A stretch of 64,000 nt of DNA, taken from Thalassotalea marina. Its GTDB lineage: Bacteria > Pseudomonadota > Gammaproteobacteria > Enterobacterales > Alteromonadaceae. The stretch lies in NCBI RefSeq assembly GCF_014656435.1, contig NZ_BNCK01000007.1, forward strand, positions 62,001 through 126,000, written 5' to 3'. This document shows, piece after piece, positions 46,090-56,977 of the stretch (positions are counted from its first letter, which is position 1; each line of letters begins with the position of its first letter). Made by a program: the position numbers and the translations under genes. The notes beneath the pieces were generated by a model that did no database searches, was not told the DNA's origin, and worked only from the letters and a program-made list of their open reading frames with translations.

Positions 46090-47094
46090 ATGCAGCTTAG
46101 CTTGATGACAACAACAGCCTCTAATACTGATTATTTTTCTGGACTAGCACTTGATGTTGAACAACTGACGACAAATGCTATTCCAGTTGCTATCGGATTA
46201 GTCTGTTTTGTTTTATTTGTTTTGTTGTCTAGACCACTTTCGCAACTTGCCATAAAACCCTTAGGCTTTGTCAGTAAAAGTAAGCTGTTTACCGTGGTCA
46301 GCAGAAGGTTAGTTTCTTTTTTTATCATGATGTTAGGGTTTTATATCTTCTTGAGGTTAGCGGGTTTAACACAGTTTGCGCTTGCGCTGATTAGTGGCAC
46401 AGGGTTAGCCGGGTTAATAGTTGGTTTTGCCTTTAAAGATATTGCTGAAAATTTTATTTCTAGCCTATTGCTCAGTATTCAAAAGCCGTTTCGTATTGGT
46501 GACGTGTTAACAATAGAAAACTACACTGGTGTTGTTGATCAAGTTACATCAAGGGCAACTACAATTGTTGATTTTGATGGAAATCATATTCAGATCCCCA
46601 ACGCAACCGTTTATAAAAATGTCATTAAAAACTACACCGCAAACCCGAATACTAGAGTGCAATTTACTATAGGCATAGGCTACGATGCATCAGTATCTTA
46701 TGTGCAAGCGCTCATACTGGATAAGTTACAATCTTACCCTGTGGTATTGAATCAACCGCCAGCACAAGTTCTGGTTGATAACTTAGGTGCATCGACTATT
46801 AATTTAACGGTTAGCGTTTGGGTCGACAGCCACGATACTTCGTTACCAAAAGCAAAATCGATGTTGCAAAAAAACATACTACAGTTATTGCTTGACGAAA
46901 ATATATCTATGCCTGATGACGCAAGAGAGCGCATCATTATCCAAGCGGATCAACAACCCCCTGTACAAGCTATAACAAAGACTTCGCTAGATGAACAGCT
47001 TGAGGTGTCGGAAGATTTAAGTTCTGATGTCACAGAAATTAAACGCCAAGCAGATGCAGCACGCTCGCCTGAGGCGGGTGAAAATATTCTTTGA
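46090..47094 (+). CDS. Small mechanosensitive ion channel, MscS family (second of two)
   Basis: A 334-residue MscS protein. The pore helix is GTGLAGLIVGFAFKDIAENF, followed by IQKPFRIGDVLTIENYTG and IQIPNATVYKNVIKNY. It is clearly divergent from its neighbour and carries a longer charged tail after the cytoplasmic cage (about 285-334). AGGAG lies 9 bases upstream of the ATG. The pair could form separate channels with different gating thresholds. Confidence 0.92.
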   Translation: MQLSLMTTTASNTDYFSGLALDVEQLTTNAIPVAIGLVCFVLFVLLSRPLSQLAIKPLGFVSKSKLFTVVSRRLVSFFIMMLGFYIFLRLAGLTQFALALISGTGLAGLIVGFAFKDIAENFISSLLLSIQKPFRIGDVLTIENYTGVVDQVTSRATTIVDFDGNHIQIPNATVYKNVIKNYTANPNTRVQFTIGIGYDASVSYVQALILDKLQSYPVVLNQPPAQVLVDNLGASTINLTVSVWVDSHDTSLPKAKSMLQKNILQLLLDENISMPDDARERIIIQADQQPPVQAITKTSLDEQLEVSEDLSSDVTEIKRQADAARSPEAGENIL

Positions 47095-47107
47095 TTAGGG
47101 ATATGAA

Positions 47108-48442
47108 ATGAAGCCAAGTTTACTCAGCGCACAAATTAAAAAGCTACTTGATCTTATTCAAACCAGTTTTTGGTTTGTGCCGGTGTTATGTATTTTTACC
47201 TCTTTTCTTGCGGTTTATTTTTGTTATCAGTTAGACAAATCATTGTGGCAAACTAACAATTCAATACTGAAAACGCTTTATAATATTTCACCCGACAATG
47301 CCAGTAGCCTGCTTTCTAGCATTGCCACTTCAGTCATCACCATGACAAGTATTGCATTTTCCATGATCGTGGTAACACTCACACTAGCTTCATCACAATT
47401 TGGTCCACGACTTTTGCGTACCTTTATGCAGGATAAAAAAAATCAATGGGCGTTAGGTAGTTTAGTTGCCACATTCAGTTACTGTTTGGCACTGATACGA
47501 CTGGCCAGTACCAATCAAGATTCAGGTTTTGTCCCGGGTATTGGATTAACACTTGCATCAATACTCGCTGTGATTGCAGTATTTATCTTAGTGTTTTTAA
47601 TTCATCATGTAGCCGTTTCGATTCAAGCAGAAAGTGTCGTCGCTCAATGCTGGCAATGCTTAAAAAAAGACATCGACCGATTATTTCCAGCAGCACAAAA
47701 CAAAGAGCAGCACAGTCATCATACCTTGGTGTGGGACAAAAATTTATCGCCTCATCCGCTGATCAGCCAACACAATGGCTATATTCAGCTTATTGACTAT
47801 CAGGGACTAATGGCAGCGCTAGAACAACATCATGCTGGCGCAGAGCTAGATATAAAATCAGGGAATTACGTTATTGCCGGACAATGTATTGGCACCTTAT
47901 ATTGGCCTGATGATAAGCAAGAGCAACCACCAAAAGACTTACTAAACTCACATTTGGTATCAGGTAAAAATAGAACGCCTATTCAAGATCCAGAATTTGC
48001 CATCAACCAGCTGGTTGAAATCGCACTAAGAGCATTATCGCCAAGTATTAATGACCCTTTTACCGCTATTTTGTGTATTAATCGTTTAGGCAGTGCGTTA
48101 CGTAAAACTGCTGAGCGCAGCTTTCCTGAGACCTTACTTTTTGATTCAAACAACACCATTAGAATCAAACGCAATGTTGTTGATTACCAAGGTTTAGTAA
48201 AAGCAGCATGTGACCAAATACGACAAAACAGCATGCCGCATCCAAGCGTGGTGATAGCATTTATTGACATGCTGACGCAAGTTGCAACAAATTTAAAGCG
48301 AGTTAATTATCAACATGCGCTAGTAGAACAAGCACAGATGATTGTTGATGGTGCCTGTAACGACAAACTACACCCTAATGACCAACAAGATATTATCTCA
48401 AAGTTACAAACCATACATGCTGCTGTTAACAGTAACCATTAG
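47108..48442 (+). CDS. DUF2254 family membrane protein
   Basis: A 444-residue protein with four N-terminal membrane segments (about 20-45, 75-100, 115-135, 145-165) and a soluble C-terminal half. MTSIAFSMIVVTLTLASSQFGPR, here noted as positions 79-101, and the ALSPSINDPFTAILCINRLG block mark the DUF2254 family of uncharacterised inner-membrane proteins. AGGG lies before the ATG. It ends the plus-strand membrane-gene run and its last 17 bases overlap the end of galE on the opposite strand. Confidence 0.88.
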   Translation: MKPSLLSAQIKKLLDLIQTSFWFVPVLCIFTSFLAVYFCYQLDKSLWQTNNSILKTLYNISPDNASSLLSSIATSVITMTSIAFSMIVVTLTLASSQFGPRLLRTFMQDKKNQWALGSLVATFSYCLALIRLASTNQDSGFVPGIGLTLASILAVIAVFILVFLIHHVAVSIQAESVVAQCWQCLKKDIDRLFPAAQNKEQHSHHTLVWDKNLSPHPLISQHNGYIQLIDYQGLMAALEQHHAGAELDIKSGNYVIAGQCIGTLYWPDDKQEQPPKDLLNSHLVSGKNRTPIQDPEFAINQLVEIALRALSPSINDPFTAILCINRLGSALRKTAERSFPETLLFDSNNTIRIKRNVVDYQGLVKAACDQIRQNSMPHPSVVIAFIDMLTQVATNLKRVNYQHALVEQAQMIVDGACNDKLHPNDQQDIISKLQTIHAAVNSNH

Positions 48443-49445
48443 GGTTTTGTGATTGCCACCGCCAAGTATCAACCATCATATCTTTTAAAGATTTTACAGG
48501 TTGCCAACCTAGCTCTGTGCGCGCTTTACTGGCATCAGCCCAAAATGCAGCTAAATCACCTTGTCGTTTTGCTGCAAACTCATAACAAACTTTTTGCCCA
48601 GTAAACTGCTCAAAACCTTGGACAATATCTAAAACCGATAACGGATTTCCGGTTCCGAGGTTAAAAGCGTCACAGCAACCGTTCACTTGTTTGTCTAGCC
48701 AAGCTAACGCATCGATATGCCCATTGGCCAAATCCGTTACATGAATATAATCACGTAAACACGTCCCGTCTTTTGTCGGATAGTCATTGCCAAATATTGA
48801 TAGTTTTTCTCGCTTACCTACCGCTACTTGAGAGACAAAAGGCATTAAATTGTTTGGAATACCATTAGGATCTTCACCAATTAAGCCACTGACATCAGCG
48901 CCAATAGGATTAAAATAGCGTAAACTAGCTACTTTAAATTGCTCTTGGGCACGGCAAATATCTTGTAGTATCTGCTCAACAATTGCTTTTGATTTGCCAT
49001 AAGGGCTCGAGGGGCTCCCTATTGCCTGCTCTTCATGATACGGCGGCGGATTTTGTTCACCATAAACGGTTGCAGAAGAGCTAAAAACCAATGTTTTGAC
49101 ACCAGACTCTTGCATGACCTCTAACAAGGTCATGGTACCTTGAATATTGTTTTGATAATAAGTTAGTGGTTTGTCATTGGATTCCCCAACAGCCTTTAAT
49201 CCAGCAAAATGAATAACTGCATCAATGTTATATTGTTGAAAAACATTACCTAACTCGGCTTTATCTCGAATATCCACTTGGGCAAATGAAAGCGCTTTAC
49301 CAGCAAGTTGCTGCACCCTAACTAATGCTTGCTCGGATGAATTACAAAGATTATCAACCACCACCACATCATAACCCCTTGTCAAAAGCGCTAAAACGGT
49401 ATGACTGCCAATATAGCCTGCTCCACCAGTTACTAAAATAGTCAC
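48426..49445 (-). CDS. galE: UDP-glucose 4-epimerase
   Basis: A 339-residue short-chain dehydrogenase/reductase-type epimerase. The NAD loop is TGGAGYIGSHT at residues 6-16, the catalytic Ser in SSSATVYGE and Tyr-x3-Lys in SPYGKSKAIVE are present, and RYFNPIGADVSG and GTCLRDYIHVTDLA are conserved GalE blocks. It interconverts UDP-galactose and UDP-glucose, closing the Leloir pathway; it can also supply UDP-galactose to the polysaccharide locus. It is third in galT-galK-galE, 10 bases after galK. Confidence 0.95.
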   Translation of the reverse strand: MTILVTGGAGYIGSHTVLALLTRGYDVVVVDNLCNSSEQALVRVQQLAGKALSFAQVDIRDKAELGNVFQQYNIDAVIHFAGLKAVGESNDKPLTYYQNNIQGTMTLLEVMQESGVKTLVFSSSATVYGEQNPPPYHEEQAIGSPSSPYGKSKAIVEQILQDICRAQEQFKVASLRYFNPIGADVSGLIGEDPNGIPNNLMPFVSQVAVGKREKLSIFGNDYPTKDGTCLRDYIHVTDLANGHIDALAWLDKQVNGCCDAFNLGTGNPLSVLDIVQGFEQFTGQKVCYEFAAKRQGDLAAFWADASKARTELGWQPVKSLKDMMVDTWRWQSQNPNGYC

Positions 49446-49455
49446 GATATCCTCC

Positions 49456-50613
49456 CTAATTCACGGTTAATATGCCTGCACCGTTTTCTGCCGTGCAAAC
49501 AAAGGTTTCAGCTACTAAACCAGTTAGTGTGTAATAGTCTTTTTCAATAGCTTTAATCGTACCGGCCACCAATTCCTTTGGCATAACGGCAACAACACAA
49601 CCACCAAATCCACCACCGGTCATCCGTACTCCCCCCAATTCACCTATTGCTTGTTTGATGATATCAACCAAAGTGTCGATTTCCGGCACGGTTATTTCAA
49701 AATCGTCGCGCATTGATGCATGTGACTGCGACATCAACGCTTGTAGCGTTAACATATCACCATTGGCCATTGCTATAGCCGCATCTAGTGTACGTTGATT
49801 TTCAGTGACAACATGTTTTGCACGTTTTGCGGTTACACTATCTAGTTTATGCTGATTGACTTCAAACGTCGCAATATCTAAGTCTCGCAAAGCAAGAACA
49901 CCTAAGGTTTTAGCCGCTTTTTCACACTGCATACGACGCGTGTTGTATTCGCTATCAACTAAGCCGCGCTTTTTATTCGAATTTACAATAAGAACAGACC
50001 AGGTTGTAGGTAACGGGACTGGAGTAACTTCGAGGCTGCGACAATCGATCAGCGAGGCATGATTCGCTAGGGCTTGTGCAGAAATGAGCTGATCCATAAT
50101 GCCACAGTTGCAGCCAACAAATTGATTTTCAGCCTCTTGCCCGTTTAAAGCAATGTCTGTTTGACTGATGTCCAACTGGTAAAGAACCTTAAACGTTTGA
50201 GCTATCGCCACCTCAAGAGAAGCTGATGAACTTAGACCAGTGCCCTGTGGAATATCGCCTGTAACAACAATATCTGCCCCACGAAATTGATAACCACGTT
50301 GTTTCAAGTGTTTTACCACACCACGAATATAGTTAGCCCATTGCTGATGGCTTGCTTTAATCGGAGCATCGAGAGAAAACGCATCTGGTGCTTGGTTGTA
50401 ATCACAAGCAACCACATTAACTAAGCCATCATCACGTTTAGTGGCGCACACCACAGTTTTAAAGTTAATCGCACAAGGCAAAACAAAACCGTCGTTATAA
50501 TCGGTATGCTCTCCAATTAAATTAACGCGACCTGGGGCTTGCACAACAAATGCAGCTGGCGCTGAAAAGTGTTGCTCAAACAAATGTTGAGCTCGAGATA
50601 TAATAGATGTCAT
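49456..50613 (-). CDS. galK: Galactokinase
   Basis: A 385-residue GHMP kinase. The galactokinase signature [19 protein letters not shown] is at about residues 28-46, the ATP-binding [13 protein letters not shown] is near 133-145, and the C-terminal [17 protein letters not shown] is intact. It phosphorylates galactose to galactose-1-phosphate in the cytoplasm. It starts 5 bases after galT and is followed by galE, so the three Leloir enzymes are one transcript. No galM is in the window. Confidence 0.95.
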   Translation of the reverse strand: MTSIISRAQHLFEQHFSAPAAFVVQAPGRVNLIGEHTDYNDGFVLPCAINFKTVVCATKRDDGLVNVVACDYNQAPDAFSLDAPIKASHQQWANYIRGVVKHLKQRGYQFRGADIVVTGDIPQGTGLSSSASLEVAIAQTFKVLYQLDISQTDIALNGQEAENQFVGCNCGIMDQLISAQALANHASLIDCRSLEVTPVPLPTTWSVLIVNSNKKRGLVDSEYNTRRMQCEKAAKTLGVLALRDLDIATFEVNQHKLDSVTAKRAKHVVTENQRTLDAAIAMANGDMLTLQALMSQSHASMRDDFEITVPEIDTLVDIIKQAIGELGGVRMTGGGFGGCVVAVMPKELVAGTIKAIEKDYYTLTGLVAETFVCTAENGAGILTVN

Positions 50614-50618
50614 TTACT

Positions 50619-51662
50619 TTACCTCGCCACTTTGTAGTGTTGTTCAGGTAGCTCACGTAGACGTTGTGCAGCCTGTTCAGGTGTTAGATCACGTTGTGCT
50701 TCTGCCATCATTTCATAGCCCACCATAAACTTTCTTACTGTAGCAGAGCGCAATAGTGGCGGGAAAAAGCTTGCATGTAAGGTCCATTCAGGATGTTGCG
50801 CACCATCATAGGGAGCGCCATGCCAGCCCATAGAATATGGAAAAGAACAATTAAACAAATTATCGTATCGTATGGTCACCTTTTGAATAATATCAGCCAG
50901 TGTTGTTTGTTGTGCCGATGACAATTCAGTCATGCGTGTCACAGCAAATTTAGGTAACAATAAGGTTTCAAACGGCCAACTTGCCCAATAGGGTACAACG
51001 ACCATCCAGTCTTGATTTTCAACCACAATACGTTCCAACGCACTGGCTTCTTTTGCTACGTAATCTTGTAGCATTGAACGACCATATTTTTGATGATACG
51101 CCGTTTGTGCTTGTTGCTTTTTCTCAACAATACTGGGCAAATACTGCTGCGCCCAAATTTGTCCGTGTGGATGTGGATTTGAACACCCCATTACTGCACC
51201 TTTGTTTTCAAACACTTGAACCCAATGATATTTACGTCCGAGTTCTTCACATTGCTTTTGCCAGGTTTTCACCACTTCTGTGATCTCTGCAACTGATAAT
51301 TCAGGCAAGGTTTTACTGTGATCAGGTGAGAAACAAATTACTCGACTTTCACCTTGTTCAGTATGCATACGAAATAAGGGATCTTCGACGTCAACAATGG
51401 GGGTGTCGGGCTTTAAAGCGGCAAAATCATTGGTAAAAACATACGTGCTTTCATATTTGGCGTTGATCTCACCATTTATGCGAGTGTTTCCAGAACAAAG
51501 ATAACAGGTATCGTCATACGCAGCTTTTACTTCTTCATCGCTTGATTCTACTTGCCCCTGCCAAGGGCGCTTAGCACGATGAGGTGAAACCAACACCCAA
51601 TCATTTGTTAAAGGATTAAAGCGTCTGTGTGGATGTTCAGTGGGGTCAAATTTACCAGTCAT
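50619..51662 (-). CDS. galT: Galactose-1-phosphate uridylyltransferase
   Basis: A 347-residue HIT-superfamily enzyme. [20 protein letters not shown] lies near residue 13, the zinc pair is in CYLCSGN, and the active-site [12 protein letters not shown] carries the His-Pro-His triad whose His accepts UMP. It exchanges UDP between UDP-glucose and galactose-1-phosphate. It is the first gene of the gal operon; its promoter overlaps a palindromic operator just upstream (51693-51721). The ATG has no strong ribosome-binding sequence. Confidence 0.95.
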   Translation of the reverse strand: MTGKFDPTEHPHRRFNPLTNDWVLVSPHRAKRPWQGQVESSDEEVKAAYDDTCYLCSGNTRINGEINAKYESTYVFTNDFAALKPDTPIVDVEDPLFRMHTEQGESRVICFSPDHSKTLPELSVAEITEVVKTWQKQCEELGRKYHWVQVFENKGAVMGCSNPHPHGQIWAQQYLPSIVEKKQQAQTAYHQKYGRSMLQDYVAKEASALERIVVENQDWMVVVPYWASWPFETLLLPKFAVTRMTELSSAQQTTLADIIQKVTIRYDNLFNCSFPYSMGWHGAPYDGAQHPEWTLHASFFPPLLRSATVRKFMVGYEMMAEAQRDLTPEQAAQRLRELPEQHYKVAR

Positions 51663-51692
51663 AATTGTCAGTTCAAAATCACTAATGGCAAA

Positions 51693-51721
51693 AATGTAAA
51701 CGTTTACCCTTAATTTTTCAA
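51693..51721 (-). promoter_or_regulatory. Predicted galT-galK-galE promoter overlapping operator O1
   Basis: On the minus strand TTGAAA (51716-51721) and TACATT (51693-51698) are separated by exactly 17 bases and lie about 30 bases before the galT ATG. The hexamers match consensus at five and four positions. The operator at 51696-51707 covers the end of the spacer and half of the -10, so a bound repressor would block RNA polymerase. Confidence 0.55.
51696..51707. promoter_or_regulatory. LacI-family operator O1 (GTAAACGTTTAC)
   Basis: A perfect 12-base palindrome with central CG, the usual symmetry of LacI/GalR operators, lies 34 bases before galT. A near-identical copy lies 109 bases away before the regulator gene. 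A shorter relative, GTAAACTTAC, is at 51765-51774 between them. Confidence 0.7.
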
Positions 51722-51804
51722 CCCAATACTTCAGATTAAATAGATATTTTAAGAGATTATTTGTGTAAACTTACTTTTATACCTGAAACTAACATCATAA
51801 AAAT

Positions 51805-51816
51805 GTAAACATTTAC
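51805..51816. promoter_or_regulatory. LacI-family operator O2 (GTAAACATTTAC) at the regulator start
   Basis: This 12-mer differs from O1 at one base and ends 2 bases before the ATG of the regulator gene. It occupies the place of a Shine-Dalgarno sequence, and none is visible there. It probably gives negative autoregulation and, with O1, could allow looping. Confidence 0.65.
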
Positions 51817-51818
51817 CC

Positions 51819-52832
51819 ATGACGACAATAAAAGATGTTGCTCAAAAGGCTGGCGTTTCCGTTGCAACTGTATCTCGTGTAGTAAACAACGGACCAAAAG
51901 TCAGTAAAAAAACTATTGCACACGTTAAACAAGTGATGACGGAACTAGGTTATACACCTAACGCCAATGCAAGAGCGCTAGTTACACAAAAAAGTTCCAC
52001 AGTAGGCGTGGTTATTCCAGAGCTTACCGATCCTTTTTTTGCCTCATTGGCAGGCGGTGTTGAGCAGGTTGCCCGCGCTTACAAACGACAATTGTTGTTA
52101 AGTACCGGACAAATCAGTGCCGATGCAGAGCTGAAAGCTATCCAACTACTCATTGAACGACAATGTGATGTTATTGTGGTACACAGCAAGTTTTTAGATG
52201 ACGACACCTTAATTAACTTAAGCCAACAAATTAAAGGATTAGTCATCATTGACCGCTTTATTCCTGCTATTGCTCAGCGCTGTGTTTGGTTAGATAACCA
52301 AGAGGGAGGGAAAACCGCTGCGAGACACTTCGTTACACTAGGGCACCAAAGTTTTGCCTGTATTAGCAGTAATTATCAAATTGAAGATCCAAGTTTACGA
52401 CTTAACGGCTTTAGGCAAGGCTTAGAAAGTGCAAATTTTAACTTAATTGCAGAATTAACCAGTTTCAGCGAGCCTACATTGCGAGGCGGAGAATTAGCAA
52501 CTCAAAAACTTCTCGCTTCTAATCATCAATTTAGTGCGTTATTTGTATATAACGATGCGATGGCCATTGGGGCTATTTCAACACTAGAAGATAACGGGTT
52601 TAGGGTTCCTCAGGATATTTCAGTAATAGGGTTTGACGACGTATTATTATCTCGTTACTCAAGACCTAAACTAACCACCATGCATTACCCAATTGAACAA
52701 ATGGCACAACAGGCAGCTGAACTGGCCATTGCGCTGGCTACAAACTCTCACGAAACGATTAATTCACAAGGTATTAAGCATGTGCCGCGTTTGGTCAAAC
52801 GAGAATCAACAGCAAGCTATACTACCATTTGA
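51819..52832 (+). CDS. LacI/GalR-family transcriptional repressor of the gal genes
   Basis: A 337-residue LacI-family protein. The DNA-binding helix-turn-helix and hinge start at residue 3 (TIKDVAQKAGVSVATVSRVV), with NARALVTQKSSTVGVVIPEL leading into the periplasmic-binding-protein-like sensor domain, and ISVIGFDDVLLSRYSRP near 265-281. The start is fixed by the family N-terminus even though no ribosome-binding site is seen. Being divergent from galT, with paired operators in the gap, it most likely represses the gal operon and itself in response to galactose or a related sugar. A bidirectional terminator follows 8 bases after its stop. Confidence 0.9.
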   Translation: MTTIKDVAQKAGVSVATVSRVVNNGPKVSKKTIAHVKQVMTELGYTPNANARALVTQKSSTVGVVIPELTDPFFASLAGGVEQVARAYKRQLLLSTGQISADAELKAIQLLIERQCDVIVVHSKFLDDDTLINLSQQIKGLVIIDRFIPAIAQRCVWLDNQEGGKTAARHFVTLGHQSFACISSNYQIEDPSLRLNGFRQGLESANFNLIAELTSFSEPTLRGGELATQKLLASNHQFSALFVYNDAMAIGAISTLEDNGFRVPQDISVIGFDDVLLSRYSRPKLTTMHYPIEQMAQQAAELAIALATNSHETINSQGIKHVPRLVKRESTASYTTI

Positions 52833-52840
52833 AATAAATA

Positions 52841-52870
52841 AAAAACCCGCTGATATCAGCGGGTTTTTTT
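52841..52870. terminator. Bidirectional intrinsic terminator
   Basis: CCCGCTGA (52846-52853) pairs with TCAGCGGG (52856-52863); five A precede and seven T follow the stem. It separates the convergent regulator gene and symporter gene. Confidence 0.9.
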
Positions 52871-52880
52871 ATCGATATTG

Positions 52881-54443
52881 TTACCACCAAGTTGCATACA
52901 GCGCAGTAAGTATGATGGCAACTCCTAAACCAGCAATATTAAAGCCGCTGCTGGTTGTAAAGCTGACTTGATCTAAGTTTACACTTTCGTTGTTATCCTG
53001 CCCTTTTCCGATGAGTGAAACCACAACACATAATATTAAGCAAAGTAAAAATACTAAGCCTACTCTGTCCATAAAAGGTAACTCCGGCCAGTACATTTTC
53101 AACGCCAACGAAAATACCGCTGAACCAATCGCTGCCGACAATGCACCCGCAGAGCTGGCTTTCGACCAAAACATCCCCATGACAAAAATCACTACAATGC
53201 CAGGTGTAAAGAAGCCTGTAAATTCTTGGATATATTGGAAAGCTTGATCAAATTTACCTAATAACGGTTCAGCGACAATCAGAGCAATTGCCAATGAAAG
53301 TAAAGCGGCAATACGGCCTGTGTGAACATAGTGGCGCTGTGTTTTACCCGGCTTTAACTTAGCATAAATGTCCATGGTAAAAATGGTAGAAATACTGTTT
53401 GTCATAGAGGCCAATGAAGAAACAATTGCCGCCACTAATGCTGCAAAGATAAGCCCTTTGACACCAACTGGCATTAACGACATCATCGATGGATAAGCTT
53501 GATCAGGTGCGCTTAGATTAGGATATAAAACAACCGCTGCTATCCCTGGCAGTACAACGATAATAGGCATTAGCAATTTTAGATAAGCAGCAAAGGCAAT
53601 ACCTTTTTGCGCTTCTTTAATATCTTTTGCTGCTAGCGCACGTTGAATAATGTATTGGTTAAAGCCCCAATAGCTAAGATTCATGATCCACATACCCCCA
53701 ATTAACACTGAGATACCCGGTAAACTCATATAATGTTCATTATCAGGACTTAAGATCATGTCAAAATGCCCTGGCATTTGTTCTGTTAATACACCAAAGC
53801 CAGCTAATACTCCTTGACCGTCTGACACAGCATCTAACGCTAAATAACTTAAAAACAAGCCGCCAAAAACTAACAAAACCACTTGTAAAATATCGGTATA
53901 TGCAACTGCTTTTAAGCCGCCATAAAGAGAGTAGGCAATCGAAAATACGGCTAAGAATATCATGCCAAACATCCAATCAATTCCGGCCACGGTTTCAATC
54001 GCTAAACCACCCAACCAAAGAACCGCCGTTAGATTGACAAAAATATAAACCGCCAACCAAAACAATGCTAATGTTGTTTTAACACGCGTATCGAATCGCT
54101 GTTCTAAATACTGAGGCATGGTATAAATGCCATTTTTTAAAAAAATTGGCAGCATGTATTTACCAACAATAATCAGGGTTATCGCTGCCATCCATTCATA
54201 TGATGCAATTGCTAAACCCAAAGCATAACCTGAGCCTGACATACCTATGATTTGCTCGGCAGATATATTAGATGCAATAAGTGACGCACCAATTGCCCAC
54301 CACGGTAAAGCTTTACTTGCTAAAAAGTAGTCTTCGGTATTTTTGCCGCCCTGTTTGTCCTCTCTAGAAATCCAGAGTGCCAGTATCAACAAACCCAGCA
54401 CATAGGCTATAAAAATGCCTATGTCTAAAGTATCAAGTTTCAT
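52881..54443 (-). CDS. Sodium/sugar symporter (SSS family, SglT-like)
   Basis: A 520-residue SSS-family transporter with about 13-14 membrane segments. IGASLIASNISAEQIIGMSG near 50-70 is the conserved sodium-site helix of the sugar-transporting branch, and NQYIIQRALAAKDIKEAQKG and SSLASMTNSISTIFTMDIY are family blocks. GGGGAAG precedes the ATG. It follows the GH63-type enzyme gene by 17 bases and is convergent with the gal regulator, so glucose or galactose uptake after periplasmic hydrolysis is the likely task. Confidence 0.9.
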   Translation of the reverse strand: MKLDTLDIGIFIAYVLGLLILALWISREDKQGGKNTEDYFLASKALPWWAIGASLIASNISAEQIIGMSGSGYALGLAIASYEWMAAITLIIVGKYMLPIFLKNGIYTMPQYLEQRFDTRVKTTLALFWLAVYIFVNLTAVLWLGGLAIETVAGIDWMFGMIFLAVFSIAYSLYGGLKAVAYTDILQVVLLVFGGLFLSYLALDAVSDGQGVLAGFGVLTEQMPGHFDMILSPDNEHYMSLPGISVLIGGMWIMNLSYWGFNQYIIQRALAAKDIKEAQKGIAFAAYLKLLMPIIVVLPGIAAVVLYPNLSAPDQAYPSMMSLMPVGVKGLIFAALVAAIVSSLASMTNSISTIFTMDIYAKLKPGKTQRHYVHTGRIAALLSLAIALIVAEPLLGKFDQAFQYIQEFTGFFTPGIVVIFVMGMFWSKASSAGALSAAIGSAVFSLALKMYWPELPFMDRVGLVFLLCLILCVVVSLIGKGQDNNESVNLDQVSFTTSSGFNIAGLGVAIILTALYATWW

Positions 54444-54460
54444 TTACTTCCCCTAAAACG

Positions 54461-56917
<2,457 letters not shown>

Positions 56918-56977
56918 TTAAAATATCCCATTTATACTATATATTGTATATTACTTCATATTTTAGTGAGAAAGTAA

